A stretch of 64,000 nt of DNA from Eutrophocola salsuginis. Its GTDB lineage: Bacteria > Pseudomonadota > Gammaproteobacteria > Pseudomonadales > Pseudohongiellaceae. Made by a program: the position numbers and the translations under genes. A model generated the notes under the pieces. It saw only the letters and a program-made list of their open reading frames with translations, was not told where the DNA came from and did no database searches. The stretch lies in assembly GCA_038147195.1 (NCBI GenBank), contig JAYQTB010000004.1:1798001-1862000 (forward strand), given 5' to 3'. Each line of letters begins with the position of its first letter. Positions within the stretch are counted from its first letter, which is position 1. Positions 36,044 through 44,254 of this stretch are shown piece by piece.

Positions 36044-36907
36044 TTATCTGTTATGTCCAAATTTTTCCCATGATTTTATTACAAGTGATTTAACAGCTTC
36101 TTCTTGATCATGGCCTAAAGTCGGTTCAATTCGCACCCTGTACTGCCTCCATTGCTTTTCATATGACAGGGTTTCCAGACCAGCATCATCAATAATTTTA
36201 TCGATCTCATCATCCTTATCTAGCTTGAATTTAACCACTACTGCTGATTTTTGTGGTTTGAAGTGTACAAAATTATTTGCCGAATTATTGATTGATAGTC
36301 CAATGTAGTATTTGTTGTATTTTAGTTCCGCGTTAGGAACGACTTCTTGCACCAAGTTATGCAGGGTATCAACAAATTTGAGTATTCTATCTGTAGATTT
36401 TTTCTGCCAATAATGACGGTCAGTAGGCTCTGAAACAGGCTCATCATCATCAACGAGTCCATAATTCATCTCATCCAAGACTTTTACAAAAGTAAGGGCT
36501 ACATCATCCCCGGCTTTATATGCAGTCATCTTCAAAGCGATTAGAGGAATTGATCCATTAAATAGGGAAATTACATTTAGAAATCTGGCCGTTATTTCCT
36601 CAGCAACAATTACTGCTGCGTGTTCATACTGAGGATAGCGCCGCCGTTCTATATCCCAATATTCTACAGTCCTAATGATATGGCTTTCGTCTACTGCACC
36701 TAATTGGAGTTCAACTTCATAACGCTTTAAACTGTCAGGGTCTTGAAGAAGCAGGTCCAGTCTCCCACCGGAATTTTGTATTCTTTCCCTGTCACGTAAA
36801 ATAAGCTCACCCAGACCTAGGATTGTTGGGTCTTCGGCAATCTGTTCTTGTATCCACTTTTCAGTAATCGTCGGATGTTTTTTTAGACTGATTGCTTCAA
36901 GTTTCAT
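36044..36907 (-). CDS. Predicted PD-(D/E)XK-like nuclease-fold protein
   Basis: 287 residues from ATG 36907, preceded by GGAG at eight bases. The N-terminal half has SGGRLDLLLQDPD followed by KRYEVELQLGAVDESHIIRT, an Asp...Glu-x-Gln arrangement that is an accepted variant of the PD-(D/E)XK site, then EYWDIERRRYP and HAAVIVAEEITARFLNVISL. The C-terminal half (VVPNAELKYNKYYIGLSINN) looks like a DUF5655-type DNA-binding module. I cannot name a family with certainty. Former restriction or anti-phage nuclease is the likeliest role. Confidence 0.65.
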   Translation of the reverse strand: MKLEAISLKKHPTITEKWIQEQIAEDPTILGLGELILRDRERIQNSGGRLDLLLQDPDSLKRYEVELQLGAVDESHIIRTVEYWDIERRRYPQYEHAAVIVAEEITARFLNVISLFNGSIPLIALKMTAYKAGDDVALTFVKVLDEMNYGLVDDDEPVSEPTDRHYWQKKSTDRILKFVDTLHNLVQEVVPNAELKYNKYYIGLSINNSANNFVHFKPQKSAVVVKFKLDKDDEIDKIIDDAGLETLSYEKQWRQYRVRIEPTLGHDQEEAVKSLVIKSWEKFGHNR

Positions 36908-36934
36908 GAGCTTTTCTCCGTTTATACGCATCAA

Positions 36935-37331
36935 CTACGTCCCCACAGAATAATATGAATATGTGCGGCATGGAACCATTTTGAAAAAGGGGGGCGCCCC
37001 CTGGGGTGGGGTCAGCTGAGGGGCGATTTGGAAATTAATGGGGGGGCACGTCTATGGGACATCTGTGGGACACTAATCCCAAATTAATTACAATAGACTA
37101 CAACTTGTAACTATCAACAAATGCTATAATTACACGCGCAAGCTTTTGCTGTCTGTTGTTACTTATTGGCAAATATAGCGTCCTTCGAACTCTTAAAAAA
37201 GTCGTTTCTTCCTTACTGAAGGCAAAATTTTGTCGCAAGAACTGCCTCTGGAGAGGCTTCTCTTCAATCGTATCCAGTATATTTTAAGTTTTGGCAACAA
37301 ACTTACATATTAATAGGTAAGGAGCGTTAAA
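36935..37331. other. Non-coding stretch with G-rich tract and internal arm-like repeat
   Basis: Contains a G/C-rich palindromic tract at about 36989-37003 (GGGGGGCGCCCCC), the TGGGACA pair at 37055-37072 and a GACTACAAC also seen near 38554. It resembles the end region 38499-38560, as if an island end had once lain here. No gene recognised. Confidence 0.5.
37055..37072 (+). repeat. Putative integrase arm site, internal right
   Basis: TGGGACA-TCTG-TGGGACA with an 11-bp period, the same geometry as the sites at 8289 and 38499. Confidence 0.45.
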
Positions 37332-38285
37332 TTGTATGATTTAATCGGTGACATTCATGGACATGCAGATGAATTAATAGAACTTCTTACTAAGCTTGAT
37401 TATGAGAATCATAACGGGACGTGGTCACATAAAAGTCGTATAGCCATATTTCTCGGTGACTACATAGATGGGGGTCCCAAACAAAAAGAGTCTGTTTTAA
37501 TAGTCCGCAGTATGGTCGAAGCAGGCAATGCTCTGGCGATCATGGGAAACCACGAGTTGAACGCCATAGGTTTTTCAACACTATCTCAAGATGGTACGAA
37601 CTATCTCCGCCCGCATAACGATAAAAACCTCAAACAGCACAATCGTTTTCTTAAAGAATTTCCTTTTGGCTCACCCGCTTATCTGGACACAATAGAGTGG
37701 TTTAAAACGTTGCCTATGTATCTTGAAAAGCCTGAATTCAGAGCTGTGCACGCCTGTTATGACCCCCGAGCTTTGATGGTAATCAAAGACCACTTAGGAC
37801 CTTATTTTCTACTGAATGACGAAAAGTTAAGACATGCATTTACGGAATCCTCAGATCTATATCTTGCGATTGAGACATGCCTAAAAGGGATCGAGATAGA
37901 ATTACCAGAGGGAATATCATATCAAGACAATTACGGTATTAAGAGAAGTAGCGTCCGTTGCAATTGGTGGGATTTTAATCGCCAAACTTTCAAAGAAGTA
38001 GCATTGCTATCAGAAGAAGCAATGAGGAAAAACTTAAGTGATGAAGAGCTACCTGCCGGCACCATCCTAAAATATGACAATTTGAAGCCGGTTTTATTTG
38101 GCCACTACTGGCGAGTGAGCGACAAGCCACGCAAGCTTACCGATTATTCTGCATGCTTAGATTATAGTGTTGCTAATATAGACATTAATAATGGAAAACT
38201 CGTTGCATACAGGCTGGATACAGAAAGAAAGTTGGATGACAATAACTTTGTATACGTGGATTCGATTTATGCAAGTACTGGGTAG
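37332..38285 (+). CDS. PPP-family metallophosphatase
   Basis: 317 residues. The signature metal-binding motifs of serine/threonine-type phosphoprotein phosphatases and diadenosine tetraphosphatases are present: GDIHGHADEL (residues 6-15), FLGDYIDGG (residues 40-48, with Gly where Arg is usual in GDxxDRG) and IMGNHELNAIGF. Later histidines occur in RAVHACYDP and LFGHYW. The protein could dephosphorylate proteins or cleave dinucleoside polyphosphates; sequence alone does not decide. The first codon called here is TTG 37332; the start may differ, though the motif begins only six residues later. Confidence 0.85.
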   Translation: MYDLIGDIHGHADELIELLTKLDYENHNGTWSHKSRIAIFLGDYIDGGPKQKESVLIVRSMVEAGNALAIMGNHELNAIGFSTLSQDGTNYLRPHNDKNLKQHNRFLKEFPFGSPAYLDTIEWFKTLPMYLEKPEFRAVHACYDPRALMVIKDHLGPYFLLNDEKLRHAFTESSDLYLAIETCLKGIEIELPEGISYQDNYGIKRSSVRCNWWDFNRQTFKEVALLSEEAMRKNLSDEELPAGTILKYDNLKPVLFGHYWRVSDKPRKLTDYSACLDYSVANIDINNGKLVAYRLDTERKLDDNNFVYVDSIYASTG

Positions 38286-38331
38286 GCTATTGACATAGGG
38301 TTTACCATATCAGCTTTATCAGGAGCCATGT

Positions 38332-38466
38332 ATGAAGCCCACAGAAAAGCAGACAGCGATTAAGCCTGAACCTAAGAAACCGAAGACCAACCTAGATCAA
38401 CCAAAGGACCGTGAGAAGTTTGAGCAAGCCAGGAAGGCTCTCTATGAGTACTGGAAAACAAGCTAA
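38332..38466 (+). CDS. Small charged protein next to attR (44 residues)
   Basis: ATG 38332 is preceded by AGGAG at a six-base spacing. The product is very lysine- and proline-rich (MKPTEKQTAIKPEPKKPKTN) with a helical, charged end (REKFEQARKALYEYWKTS). No family recognised. The good ribosome-binding site and position 46 bases after the phosphatase gene support it being real. Confidence 0.5.
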   Translation: MKPTEKQTAIKPEPKKPKTNLDQPKDREKFEQARKALYEYWKTS

Positions 38467-38498
38467 TCCAAATCCATCTAGGCACTAGGATAAACTTT

Positions 38499-38516
38499 TG
38501 GGCCAATTTTGGGACA
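38499..38516 (+). repeat. Putative integrase arm site, right end
   Basis: TGGGCCA-ATTT-TGGGACA with an 11-bp period, 115 bases inside the right attachment core. Same geometry as at 8289 and 37055. Confidence 0.5.
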
Positions 38517-38631
38517 TTAGGCATAGACCATGGACAACAAATGCCAATTGACTACAACATAAAAATCGCAATATTTCAGCAACTTAAATATTTCAGGCTG
38601 TTGTTATATGTAGTAGTGTGAGGGGATTCTG

Positions 38632-38689
38632 GGACTCATAATCCGTTTGTCCCTGGTTCGAGTCCAGGTGGGCCCACCAAATTTTTCAA
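38632..38689 (+). repeat. attR: right direct repeat of the tRNA 3' end
   Basis: Bases 38632-38679 repeat tRNA bases 8194-8241 exactly, CCA included, and 38681-38689 repeat 8243-8251. No acceptor 5' strand or D arm precedes it, so it is not a tRNA gene. Confidence 0.92.
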
Positions 38690-38798
38690 ATACTTACTAA
38701 TCTTTCATCTTATGTGTCAGTTTCGTAGTATTTGTTGGGATAAAGCAGGTGCCTAACCCACTTGGGCCATGCTTACTTTTTTTGGTTTTGCTTTATCC

Positions 38799-39974
38799 TT
38801 ATTGGCCGGCATTGATATCAACCGCCTCATCTGAAGAAGGCGCCATGTAGATCTCCAGGCCACCATCGTTCTCGCTTCTTGCAGGAATTGGCTCACCCCT
38901 GGACCGGGCCAGTGTGACACTTTCCTGATAGCGTTTTTCGGCTCGAAGCGCATTGGCCACGAAGAAATTACCTTCATGACAGGAATATTCGAGCACTTCG
39001 TAATCTGGTTGTGTCGTCAATGCCAGACGAAAAGTCCACGGACTTTCGAAAGTGCGGGGATCGTCGACCGTTACGCGGTACTCAATCATGTCCGGATCGA
39101 TTCTCCTGAACCGTTCAGTCAGTACCGCGTCCTCGCTGTGGGCGAAGCGGCCCAGACTAAGTTTATCGGTAAAGTTCCTGGTCTCCACAACAAGCGTATC
39201 GCCCTCAAAATGACCGCGAGATACACCCATATATTGCCTGAGCCCGGATTCTGGAAAGGTGGCTCCATCGAGCGGAATGACCCGTGTGTCATGTAGCATT
39301 TCATAAGTAATGGCCACTTCCGTGGGTGATTGCACTATGCGCATGGCATCACCATAAAGCGAAGGCAGGATCGAACCCGTCACGCCCCGTGTGATACAGC
39401 GATCGTAATAAGAAAAATCCGTCGTCGTGTAAAACGGACCATTCGCCTGACCGCGCCTGGCCGCCTGCTGCCGCTCCTCGCCCTCAGCGGTAAGTGGTGG
39501 CAGGCGCCCATTCGCCGGCTCAACGATATAGGACGTATAACCGAACACCCGCGTCCCGACCTCCGAGGAATCGATGGCGCTCAGTTGCAGACGTTCATTT
39601 CCCTCGAATTCCTCGCCCTGGCGCAGGGAGGCCAACCCGATATTGCCGCCTGTAGCACGCTGGTAGAACTCTTCCGGGTCGAGAGTGTCACGTGTGCCGA
39701 ATGCTGCAGGTCTTTCCATAGGAATACCCACCATGTCGCGACTGGTAAAGGTACCCTCAAGGTTTGGATCTCCCCAGGAGAAACGCGGCACCTGCCAGCC
39801 TTGATCAGCGACGACCGCCGCCGTGCGCTCTGCCGGCACAGGAGCATCATCCTGCGCAATACCCATAGGCCCACTGGTGGTACTGATTATTGTCGCAAGC
39901 AACTGCGGCACGATAACACGCAGTGATTTCCTGTTTTTTCCCTTGCTGGTAAATTTAGTTTGCCATTCCAACAT
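38799..39974 (-). CDS. Exported protein of the DTLVVE-signature family
   Basis: 391 residues from ATG 39974, with GGGGGA six bases upstream; a longer upstream frame overlaps the divergent gene and is rejected. The N-terminus is basic with a hydrophobic stretch (LRVIVPQLLATIISTTSG), consistent with export. The shared family elements are LEGTFTSRD near the start, then GHFEGDTLVVETRNFTDK, LTERFRRIDPDMIEYRVTV, DDPRTFESPWTF and YSCHEGN. The function of the family is unknown. It is the first host gene right of the island. Confidence 0.75.
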   Translation of the reverse strand: MLEWQTKFTSKGKNRKSLRVIVPQLLATIISTTSGPMGIAQDDAPVPAERTAAVVADQGWQVPRFSWGDPNLEGTFTSRDMVGIPMERPAAFGTRDTLDPEEFYQRATGGNIGLASLRQGEEFEGNERLQLSAIDSSEVGTRVFGYTSYIVEPANGRLPPLTAEGEERQQAARRGQANGPFYTTTDFSYYDRCITRGVTGSILPSLYGDAMRIVQSPTEVAITYEMLHDTRVIPLDGATFPESGLRQYMGVSRGHFEGDTLVVETRNFTDKLSLGRFAHSEDAVLTERFRRIDPDMIEYRVTVDDPRTFESPWTFRLALTTQPDYEVLEYSCHEGNFFVANALRAEKRYQESVTLARSRGEPIPARSENDGGLEIYMAPSSDEAVDINAGQ

Positions 39975-40017
39975 GTCAGTTCCCCCGATAGAGAAAAGTG
40001 TGACTATAATAGGCCAT

Positions 40018-40851
40018 ATGAATCCACGACTGCTACCCGGCCTTGTTCGAATTCTCGTTGTTTTGACCTGCAGCTTTGTCACTGTTTCCATTGCGAATGC
40101 CCAAGTACGCGAACGCCCAGAACGGATCAATGGCCAACCTAACCTGAATGGCATCTGGCAGGCTTTTAATACAGCTAACTGGAACCTGGAGGCGCATTCT
40201 GCCGAAGCCCTTGATGACTTCTGGCAGCTGGGTGCCCTGGCTGCCATACCAGCCGGAAAGAGTGTCGTTTTGGGCGGTAATATTCCGTACCTGCCGGAAG
40301 CATTAGCCAAGCGGGATGAAAACCGCAGGAACTGGCCGGCCGCCGATCCGGAAACCCTGTGCTACATGCCTGGCATTCCCCGCGCCACGTACATGCCCTA
40401 CCCGTTCCAAATCGTCCAGGGCGAGGGCGATATCATGACCTTCAGTTATACGTTCGCCAACGCAAACCGTCCCGTGTATATGAATCCAGATGACCACCAG
40501 ATAGCCCCCGTTGATACCTGGATGGGCAGATCCAACGGCTACTGGGATGGTGACACCCTGGTCATCGAAGTGAATTCCACCATCGATCAGACCTGGCTCG
40601 ACCGCGCAGGCAACCATCACAGTTATGCCATGGTGGTCACCGAGCGCTATACTCCTGTTACCGAAAATATCCTGATGTACCAGGCAACCATCGATGACCC
40701 GCAGACGTTTTCACAGTCCTGGACCATTGAAATGTACTTGTATCGGGATGTTGATCCGGACGCCAGGCTTTATGAATTCAATTGCGTGGAGTATTCCGAG
40801 GAACTGCTATACGGCGACCTGATGACCAGGAATCCGGACCGAGCCGAATAA
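40018..40851 (+). CDS. Exported protein of the DTLVVE-signature family
   Basis: 277 residues from ATG 40018, with a clear Sec signal peptide (ILVVLTCSFVTVSIANA). The family pattern is complete: GQPNLNGIWQAF at the mature N-terminus, CYMPGIPRATYMPYPFQIVQ, SNGYWDGDTLVIEVNS, ERYTPV, IDDPQTFSQSWTIEM and an EFNCVEYSE ending. Divergent from the previous gene, with only about 40 bases between starts. Likely co-transcribed with the DUF6152 gene 39 bases downstream, a pairing that recurs in this window. Confidence 0.8.
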   Translation: MNPRLLPGLVRILVVLTCSFVTVSIANAQVRERPERINGQPNLNGIWQAFNTANWNLEAHSAEALDDFWQLGALAAIPAGKSVVLGGNIPYLPEALAKRDENRRNWPAADPETLCYMPGIPRATYMPYPFQIVQGEGDIMTFSYTFANANRPVYMNPDDHQIAPVDTWMGRSNGYWDGDTLVIEVNSTIDQTWLDRAGNHHSYAMVVTERYTPVTENILMYQATIDDPQTFSQSWTIEMYLYRDVDPDARLYEFNCVEYSEELLYGDLMTRNPDRAE

Positions 40852-40890
40852 ATTTGCCTAATATCTGCTATCGAAAAAGGGGTGGGCACT

Positions 40891-41307
40891 ATGATCAGTA
40901 AATCAAAAATACACATGATGCTCCTGGCTGTTCTTTTTGGAATTACAAACAGCCTGCCTGCTGCAGCCCATCACTCTTTTTCCGCTGAGTTTGATATCAA
41001 TCAGCCTATACAGTTGCGCGGTGAAGTCCTCCGTATGGTCTTCACCAATCCTCATTCCTATATCTATGTCAGCGTCACCACCGACAGCGGTGATGTGCAG
41101 GAATGGGCAATAGAAGGTGGCGCACCCAACGCGCTCATACGTCGCGGCTGGAACCGCGATTCCTTGCCTGCTGGCACAGAAGTGGTTGTTCTGGGTTATC
41201 GGTCAAGGGACGGCGAAAACCGCGCCAGTGGCGGCGCCATCACCTTGCCGGATGGCTCGGAGCTGGATGCTACCTCGGCTGGTATCGGGGCTCCTCCTAG
41301 TCAATAG
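40891..41307 (+). CDS. DUF6152 family exported protein
   Basis: 138 residues from ATG 40891, with a signal peptide ending in LPAAA, then AHHSFSAEFD at the mature start. The DUF6152 pattern is complete: IQLRGEVLRMVFTNPHSYIY, EWAIEGGAPNALIRRGW and a RDG-x-N turn near the C-terminus. The domain is a small beta-barrel-like module of unknown function; its conserved double histidine could bind a metal or ligand, which is inference. It converges on the molybdenum hydroxylase gene, 20 bases away. Confidence 0.88.
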   Translation: MISKSKIHMMLLAVLFGITNSLPAAAHHSFSAEFDINQPIQLRGEVLRMVFTNPHSYIYVSVTTDSGDVQEWAIEGGAPNALIRRGWNRDSLPAGTEVVVLGYRSRDGENRASGGAITLPDGSELDATSAGIGAPPSQ

Positions 41308-41327
41308 AAGTCACCCCGTATTCATTA

Positions 41328-43634
41328 TTAGGCCAGCACCTGTCTCACGTAATCCGGCGACAGAGGTAGCCTTCTAATACGCACACCTGTGGCATTAAAC
41401 ACAGCATTGGCGACCGCAGCAGGCACCGTCACATGGCTCGGCTCGCCGGCACCCCCCGGTGGTAGGTCGGGCCGGTTGAGCGTCACGATCTCGATACTTT
41501 CCGGCGCATCCTGGATATCCAGGATAGGGTAACTCAGCCAGTCGACGCTGCGTACCATCTCTTCATCGAAACGCACTTCCTCGAACAGGGTACGACTCAG
41601 CCCCTGCACGATATTGCCTTCAATGGTCGTGCGCAGGCTTTTTGGGTTGATAATCAGTCCGCAATCGTGGGCAACATAAAAACGCCGAGCCCAGACCCGA
41701 CCGGTAGCAGGTACCACCTCCACATCACAGACCGTAGCGACAAAACCACCAAAGGCCGTGGCCAGTGAAACGCCACGACCGGTTAGCAAATCTCCGCTGC
41801 GTTTGCCTTGGGGTGCCGGCTGAGTTTTCCAGCCCGACAGTTTCTCGACGGCTTCCAGTACGGCTCGCTCACGTTCATTGTCAAGGTATCGCAGGCGCAG
41901 GGTAATGGGATCTTGCCCTGTCGCAACTGCCACCTCGTCTATGAAGCTTTCATGGGCGAAGTGAATCTGTGGTTCCTGCGGTGCACGCATGTGCGATGTA
42001 CGCAATGGTGAAGCCTTCTCCTGCAGTGGCGCAATTGTCTCCCAGTAAGCCACGCTGTTAGGGAAAACGTAGGACTCGGTCGGCGCACCAAAATTATGCC
42101 GGCCTTCCCGTTCGTAACCTGTAAGCTGGCCAACCAGTGTGTCCTTAGGTTCGGACGCATTGAACCAGATATCCCAGCCAGACATGCCCTTGGCATGGAA
42201 ATACCAGCCGTTCACGGAATTATCCTGGGCAATGCCCGCCCGGCAAATAATCACGCAGGGCGGCGCCTTGGGATCCCAGGCATGGCCTTCATGGCGCATC
42301 CACTGCATGCGCACTGGTTTACCAAGGTGTTGGGACAACAGTGCTGCTTCATACGCGGCCTCGTCGGCATCACTGCGACCATAGGAGCCAGGACCAGGTT
42401 TCCAGATAACCCGCACCTGCTCTGGATCCATGCCCAAGATCTGCGCGATACCGTTACGGGTATCGTGGGGTTTCTGAGTGTCTGAATAAATCTCGGCAAA
42501 ACCGTCTTTTACATCCGCCACCCCCAGTGACGGTCCCATGCGGGCATGGGACTGGAATGGCACAAAGTAACTCGCCTCGAGTTGCGAACTCGCCGCGGCA
42601 ATGGCCCGCAATGTGGGTGCCGTTTCATAAGGCTGGCCACCAAAGCCGCCAGTGGCGCTGTCGCCAATCGCCGGACTGTTCTCGATGTGGGAAAAGAGTT
42701 GCTCCATCGGCGGGAACGGGGCATTCGCCTGGCTCCAGGACACCTTTAGCTCACGGGCGGCTTGGATGGCAGCCCACTCGTTATCCGCCACGACAGCGAC
42801 AAAGTCACCAAGGCGCACGACGCGCGCAGAAGCAACACCAGCGATAGAACTTTCATCGATGGCAACAGGCATTTGGTTGGCTACGGGTGGTCGTATAGCG
42901 CGGGCATGCAGCATGCCAGGCAGCACCACGTGGTGGCAGTATTCGGTTGTCGCCATAATCTTGCCAGGAATATCCTTGCGCGGCACGGGCGTTCCGACCA
43001 CGTTGTACTCGGCTGCGATTTTCGGCTGCGCCTGCCCGAATACATTCAGGCCGTTACCAAAGTTGCCGTTCCAGTCCAGCTCGGTGTCAAGACCATCCGC
43101 GATGAGTTCGGCATAGCTGATGCGCTCTGAAGGGTTGGCTGCCGAAGACACGACTCCGTCACTGACCCTAAGTGTGTCAACTGGCTTTCCCAGGACACTG
43201 GCAGCGCGATCGAGTAGCACACGGCGCGCCTCGGCGGCGGCATTGCGCAGGGCATTTGCACCCTGGCGGCAGCCGCTGGAGCCGCTGGCCCCGCCCTGAT
43301 TGGCGGTGCGATGGGTATCGCCCATCACAACATTGACGAAATTCACATCCAGGTCGAGTTCCTCGGCGACCACCTGGGCAATGGCGGTATCCACGCCCTG
43401 CCCCATGTCCATCTTGCCGAAGAAGGCGGTGACGGCACCATCCGTGTCAAAGGACAGCCAAGTATCGAGCTGGGCCGGCCCGATCGGCCGGGGTGATGCC
43501 GCCAGGGTCTGCGCCTGGCTGTCATTCATCGTGAGAATATTCATGCCACCACCTGTAGCACAGGCAAAGACCAGGGCACCACGGCCCATGAATTTACGGC
43601 GTGAAATATAAGCGGGTTTTTGATGTTTACCCAT
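41328..43634 (-). CDS. Xanthine dehydrogenase-family molybdopterin subunit (IorB-like)
   Basis: 768 residues from ATG 43634, preceded by GAGG and overlapping the stop of the 2Fe-2S subunit gene by eight bases. A twin-arginine signal (SRRKFMGRGALVFACATGGG) indicates folded export. The sequence matches isoquinoline 1-oxidoreductase beta-type enzymes, which hydroxylate N-heterocycles or aldehydes using a molybdenum cofactor: FGKMDMGQGVDTAIAQVVAE, NQGGASGSSGC, PGPGSYGRSDADEAAYEAAL, FVAHDCGLIINPK-like VAHDCGLIINP and PPGGAGEPSHV near the C-terminus. The substrate is not evident. Confidence 0.92.
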   Translation of the reverse strand: MGKHQKPAYISRRKFMGRGALVFACATGGGMNILTMNDSQAQTLAASPRPIGPAQLDTWLSFDTDGAVTAFFGKMDMGQGVDTAIAQVVAEELDLDVNFVNVVMGDTHRTANQGGASGSSGCRQGANALRNAAAEARRVLLDRAASVLGKPVDTLRVSDGVVSSAANPSERISYAELIADGLDTELDWNGNFGNGLNVFGQAQPKIAAEYNVVGTPVPRKDIPGKIMATTEYCHHVVLPGMLHARAIRPPVANQMPVAIDESSIAGVASARVVRLGDFVAVVADNEWAAIQAARELKVSWSQANAPFPPMEQLFSHIENSPAIGDSATGGFGGQPYETAPTLRAIAAASSQLEASYFVPFQSHARMGPSLGVADVKDGFAEIYSDTQKPHDTRNGIAQILGMDPEQVRVIWKPGPGSYGRSDADEAAYEAALLSQHLGKPVRMQWMRHEGHAWDPKAPPCVIICRAGIAQDNSVNGWYFHAKGMSGWDIWFNASEPKDTLVGQLTGYEREGRHNFGAPTESYVFPNSVAYWETIAPLQEKASPLRTSHMRAPQEPQIHFAHESFIDEVAVATGQDPITLRLRYLDNERERAVLEAVEKLSGWKTQPAPQGKRSGDLLTGRGVSLATAFGGFVATVCDVEVVPATGRVWARRFYVAHDCGLIINPKSLRTTIEGNIVQGLSRTLFEEVRFDEEMVRSVDWLSYPILDIQDAPESIEIVTLNRPDLPPGGAGEPSHVTVPAAVANAVFNATGVRIRRLPLSPDYVRQVLA

Positions 43635-44154
43635 GCCACACCTCCCCGTTTTGATAATCGTGGATATGCGTACCGGCCACCGGCTGGCCCAAGGCCATGG
43701 CATCGGCTGCGCGACGCACGGCACGCATGATCGCCATGTGTGACCCGCAGCGACATTTTAGCCCGGTAAGCATTTGGCGAATCTCCGCATCACTGCGAAC
43801 GGGGTCCTGTTCAAGTGCGGCGACAGCCGTCATCATCCAGCCATTGGAGCAATAGCCGCATTGCGCCGCTTCCTCGGCGATAAAGGCGGCTTGCACGGGA
43901 TGGGGATTTTCATTGGTGCCGATACCGTCAAGCGTGCGAACCTCGCCATCGACCGCAGCGGCGATCGGCAGGATGCAGGAGCGTACGGCGTTACCATTTA
44001 GGATGACGGTACAGGCGCCACACTGGGACAACCCGCAACCGAATTTCGGGCCTCGCAAGCCCAAGTCGTTGCGCAAGGCATACAACAGCGGCATGTCCGC
44101 CTCGGCTTCGACAGCCTGCTGTCGACCATTTACGACAAGATTGTACAAAGGCAT
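43627..44154 (-). CDS. 2Fe-2S subunit of molybdenum hydroxylase (IorA-like)
   Basis: 175 residues with the two expected clusters. The N-terminal plant-ferredoxin-type site is CGLSQCGACTVILNG...C, and the C-terminal alpha-helical site is CGYCSNGWMM...CRCGSH. It passes electrons from the molybdenum centre of the larger subunit to an acceptor. It has no signal peptide, which is usual because it is exported together with its TAT-carrying partner. RBS GGGAG is present upstream. Last conserved position is Ser-His rather than the usual Thr-Tyr/His. Confidence 0.92.
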   Translation of the reverse strand: MPLYNLVVNGRQQAVEAEADMPLLYALRNDLGLRGPKFGCGLSQCGACTVILNGNAVRSCILPIAAAVDGEVRTLDGIGTNENPHPVQAAFIAEEAAQCGYCSNGWMMTAVAALEQDPVRSDAEIRQMLTGLKCRCGSHMAIMRAVRRAADAMALGQPVAGTHIHDYQNGEVWHG

Positions 44155-44254
44155 GACCCGAATCTCCCAACGAACAATGAAACCTATGCCCGGAATCTAG
44201 CTTTTCCGGCTCCATTAGTCCATGGCTGCCGGGCGGATCAGCCGGTTCTGGAGT

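Larger units (their letters stand above)
8242..38679. mobile_element. Integrated genomic island (about 30.4 kb) in the CAT-anticodon tRNA
   Basis: The element is bounded by the 48-bp direct repeats at 8194 and 38632 (offset 30438). It has a tyrosine integrase immediately inside the left end transcribed away from the tRNA, and an excisionase-type gene next to it. The cargo is visibly richer in A and T than the flanks, most strongly from about 24.7 to 38.5 kb, and codon usage shifts with it. Cargo is mostly restriction, nuclease and defence-type genes, with many pseudogenes. I see no conjugation, replication or capsid genes, so it is either mobilised in trans or immobile. Confidence 0.88.

Noticed and set aside
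38632..38679. Second tRNA gene at the right end
   Set aside because: Only the anticodon arm to CCA is present; the 5' acceptor strand and D arm are missing. It is the attachment-site copy.
8242..38679. All island frameshifts are sequencing errors
   Set aside because: Lesions include in-frame stops (10480, 18592, 24005) and many independent shifts per gene, while hsdM, hsdS, the Hsp70-Fic gene and all core genes are clean. Single-base lesions at 17154 and 19736 nevertheless remain open to this explanation.
8242..38679. Island is a prophage or conjugative element
   Set aside because: No capsid, terminase, portal, tail, relaxase or mating-pore genes were recognised; only a c4-like RNA hints at phage ancestry.
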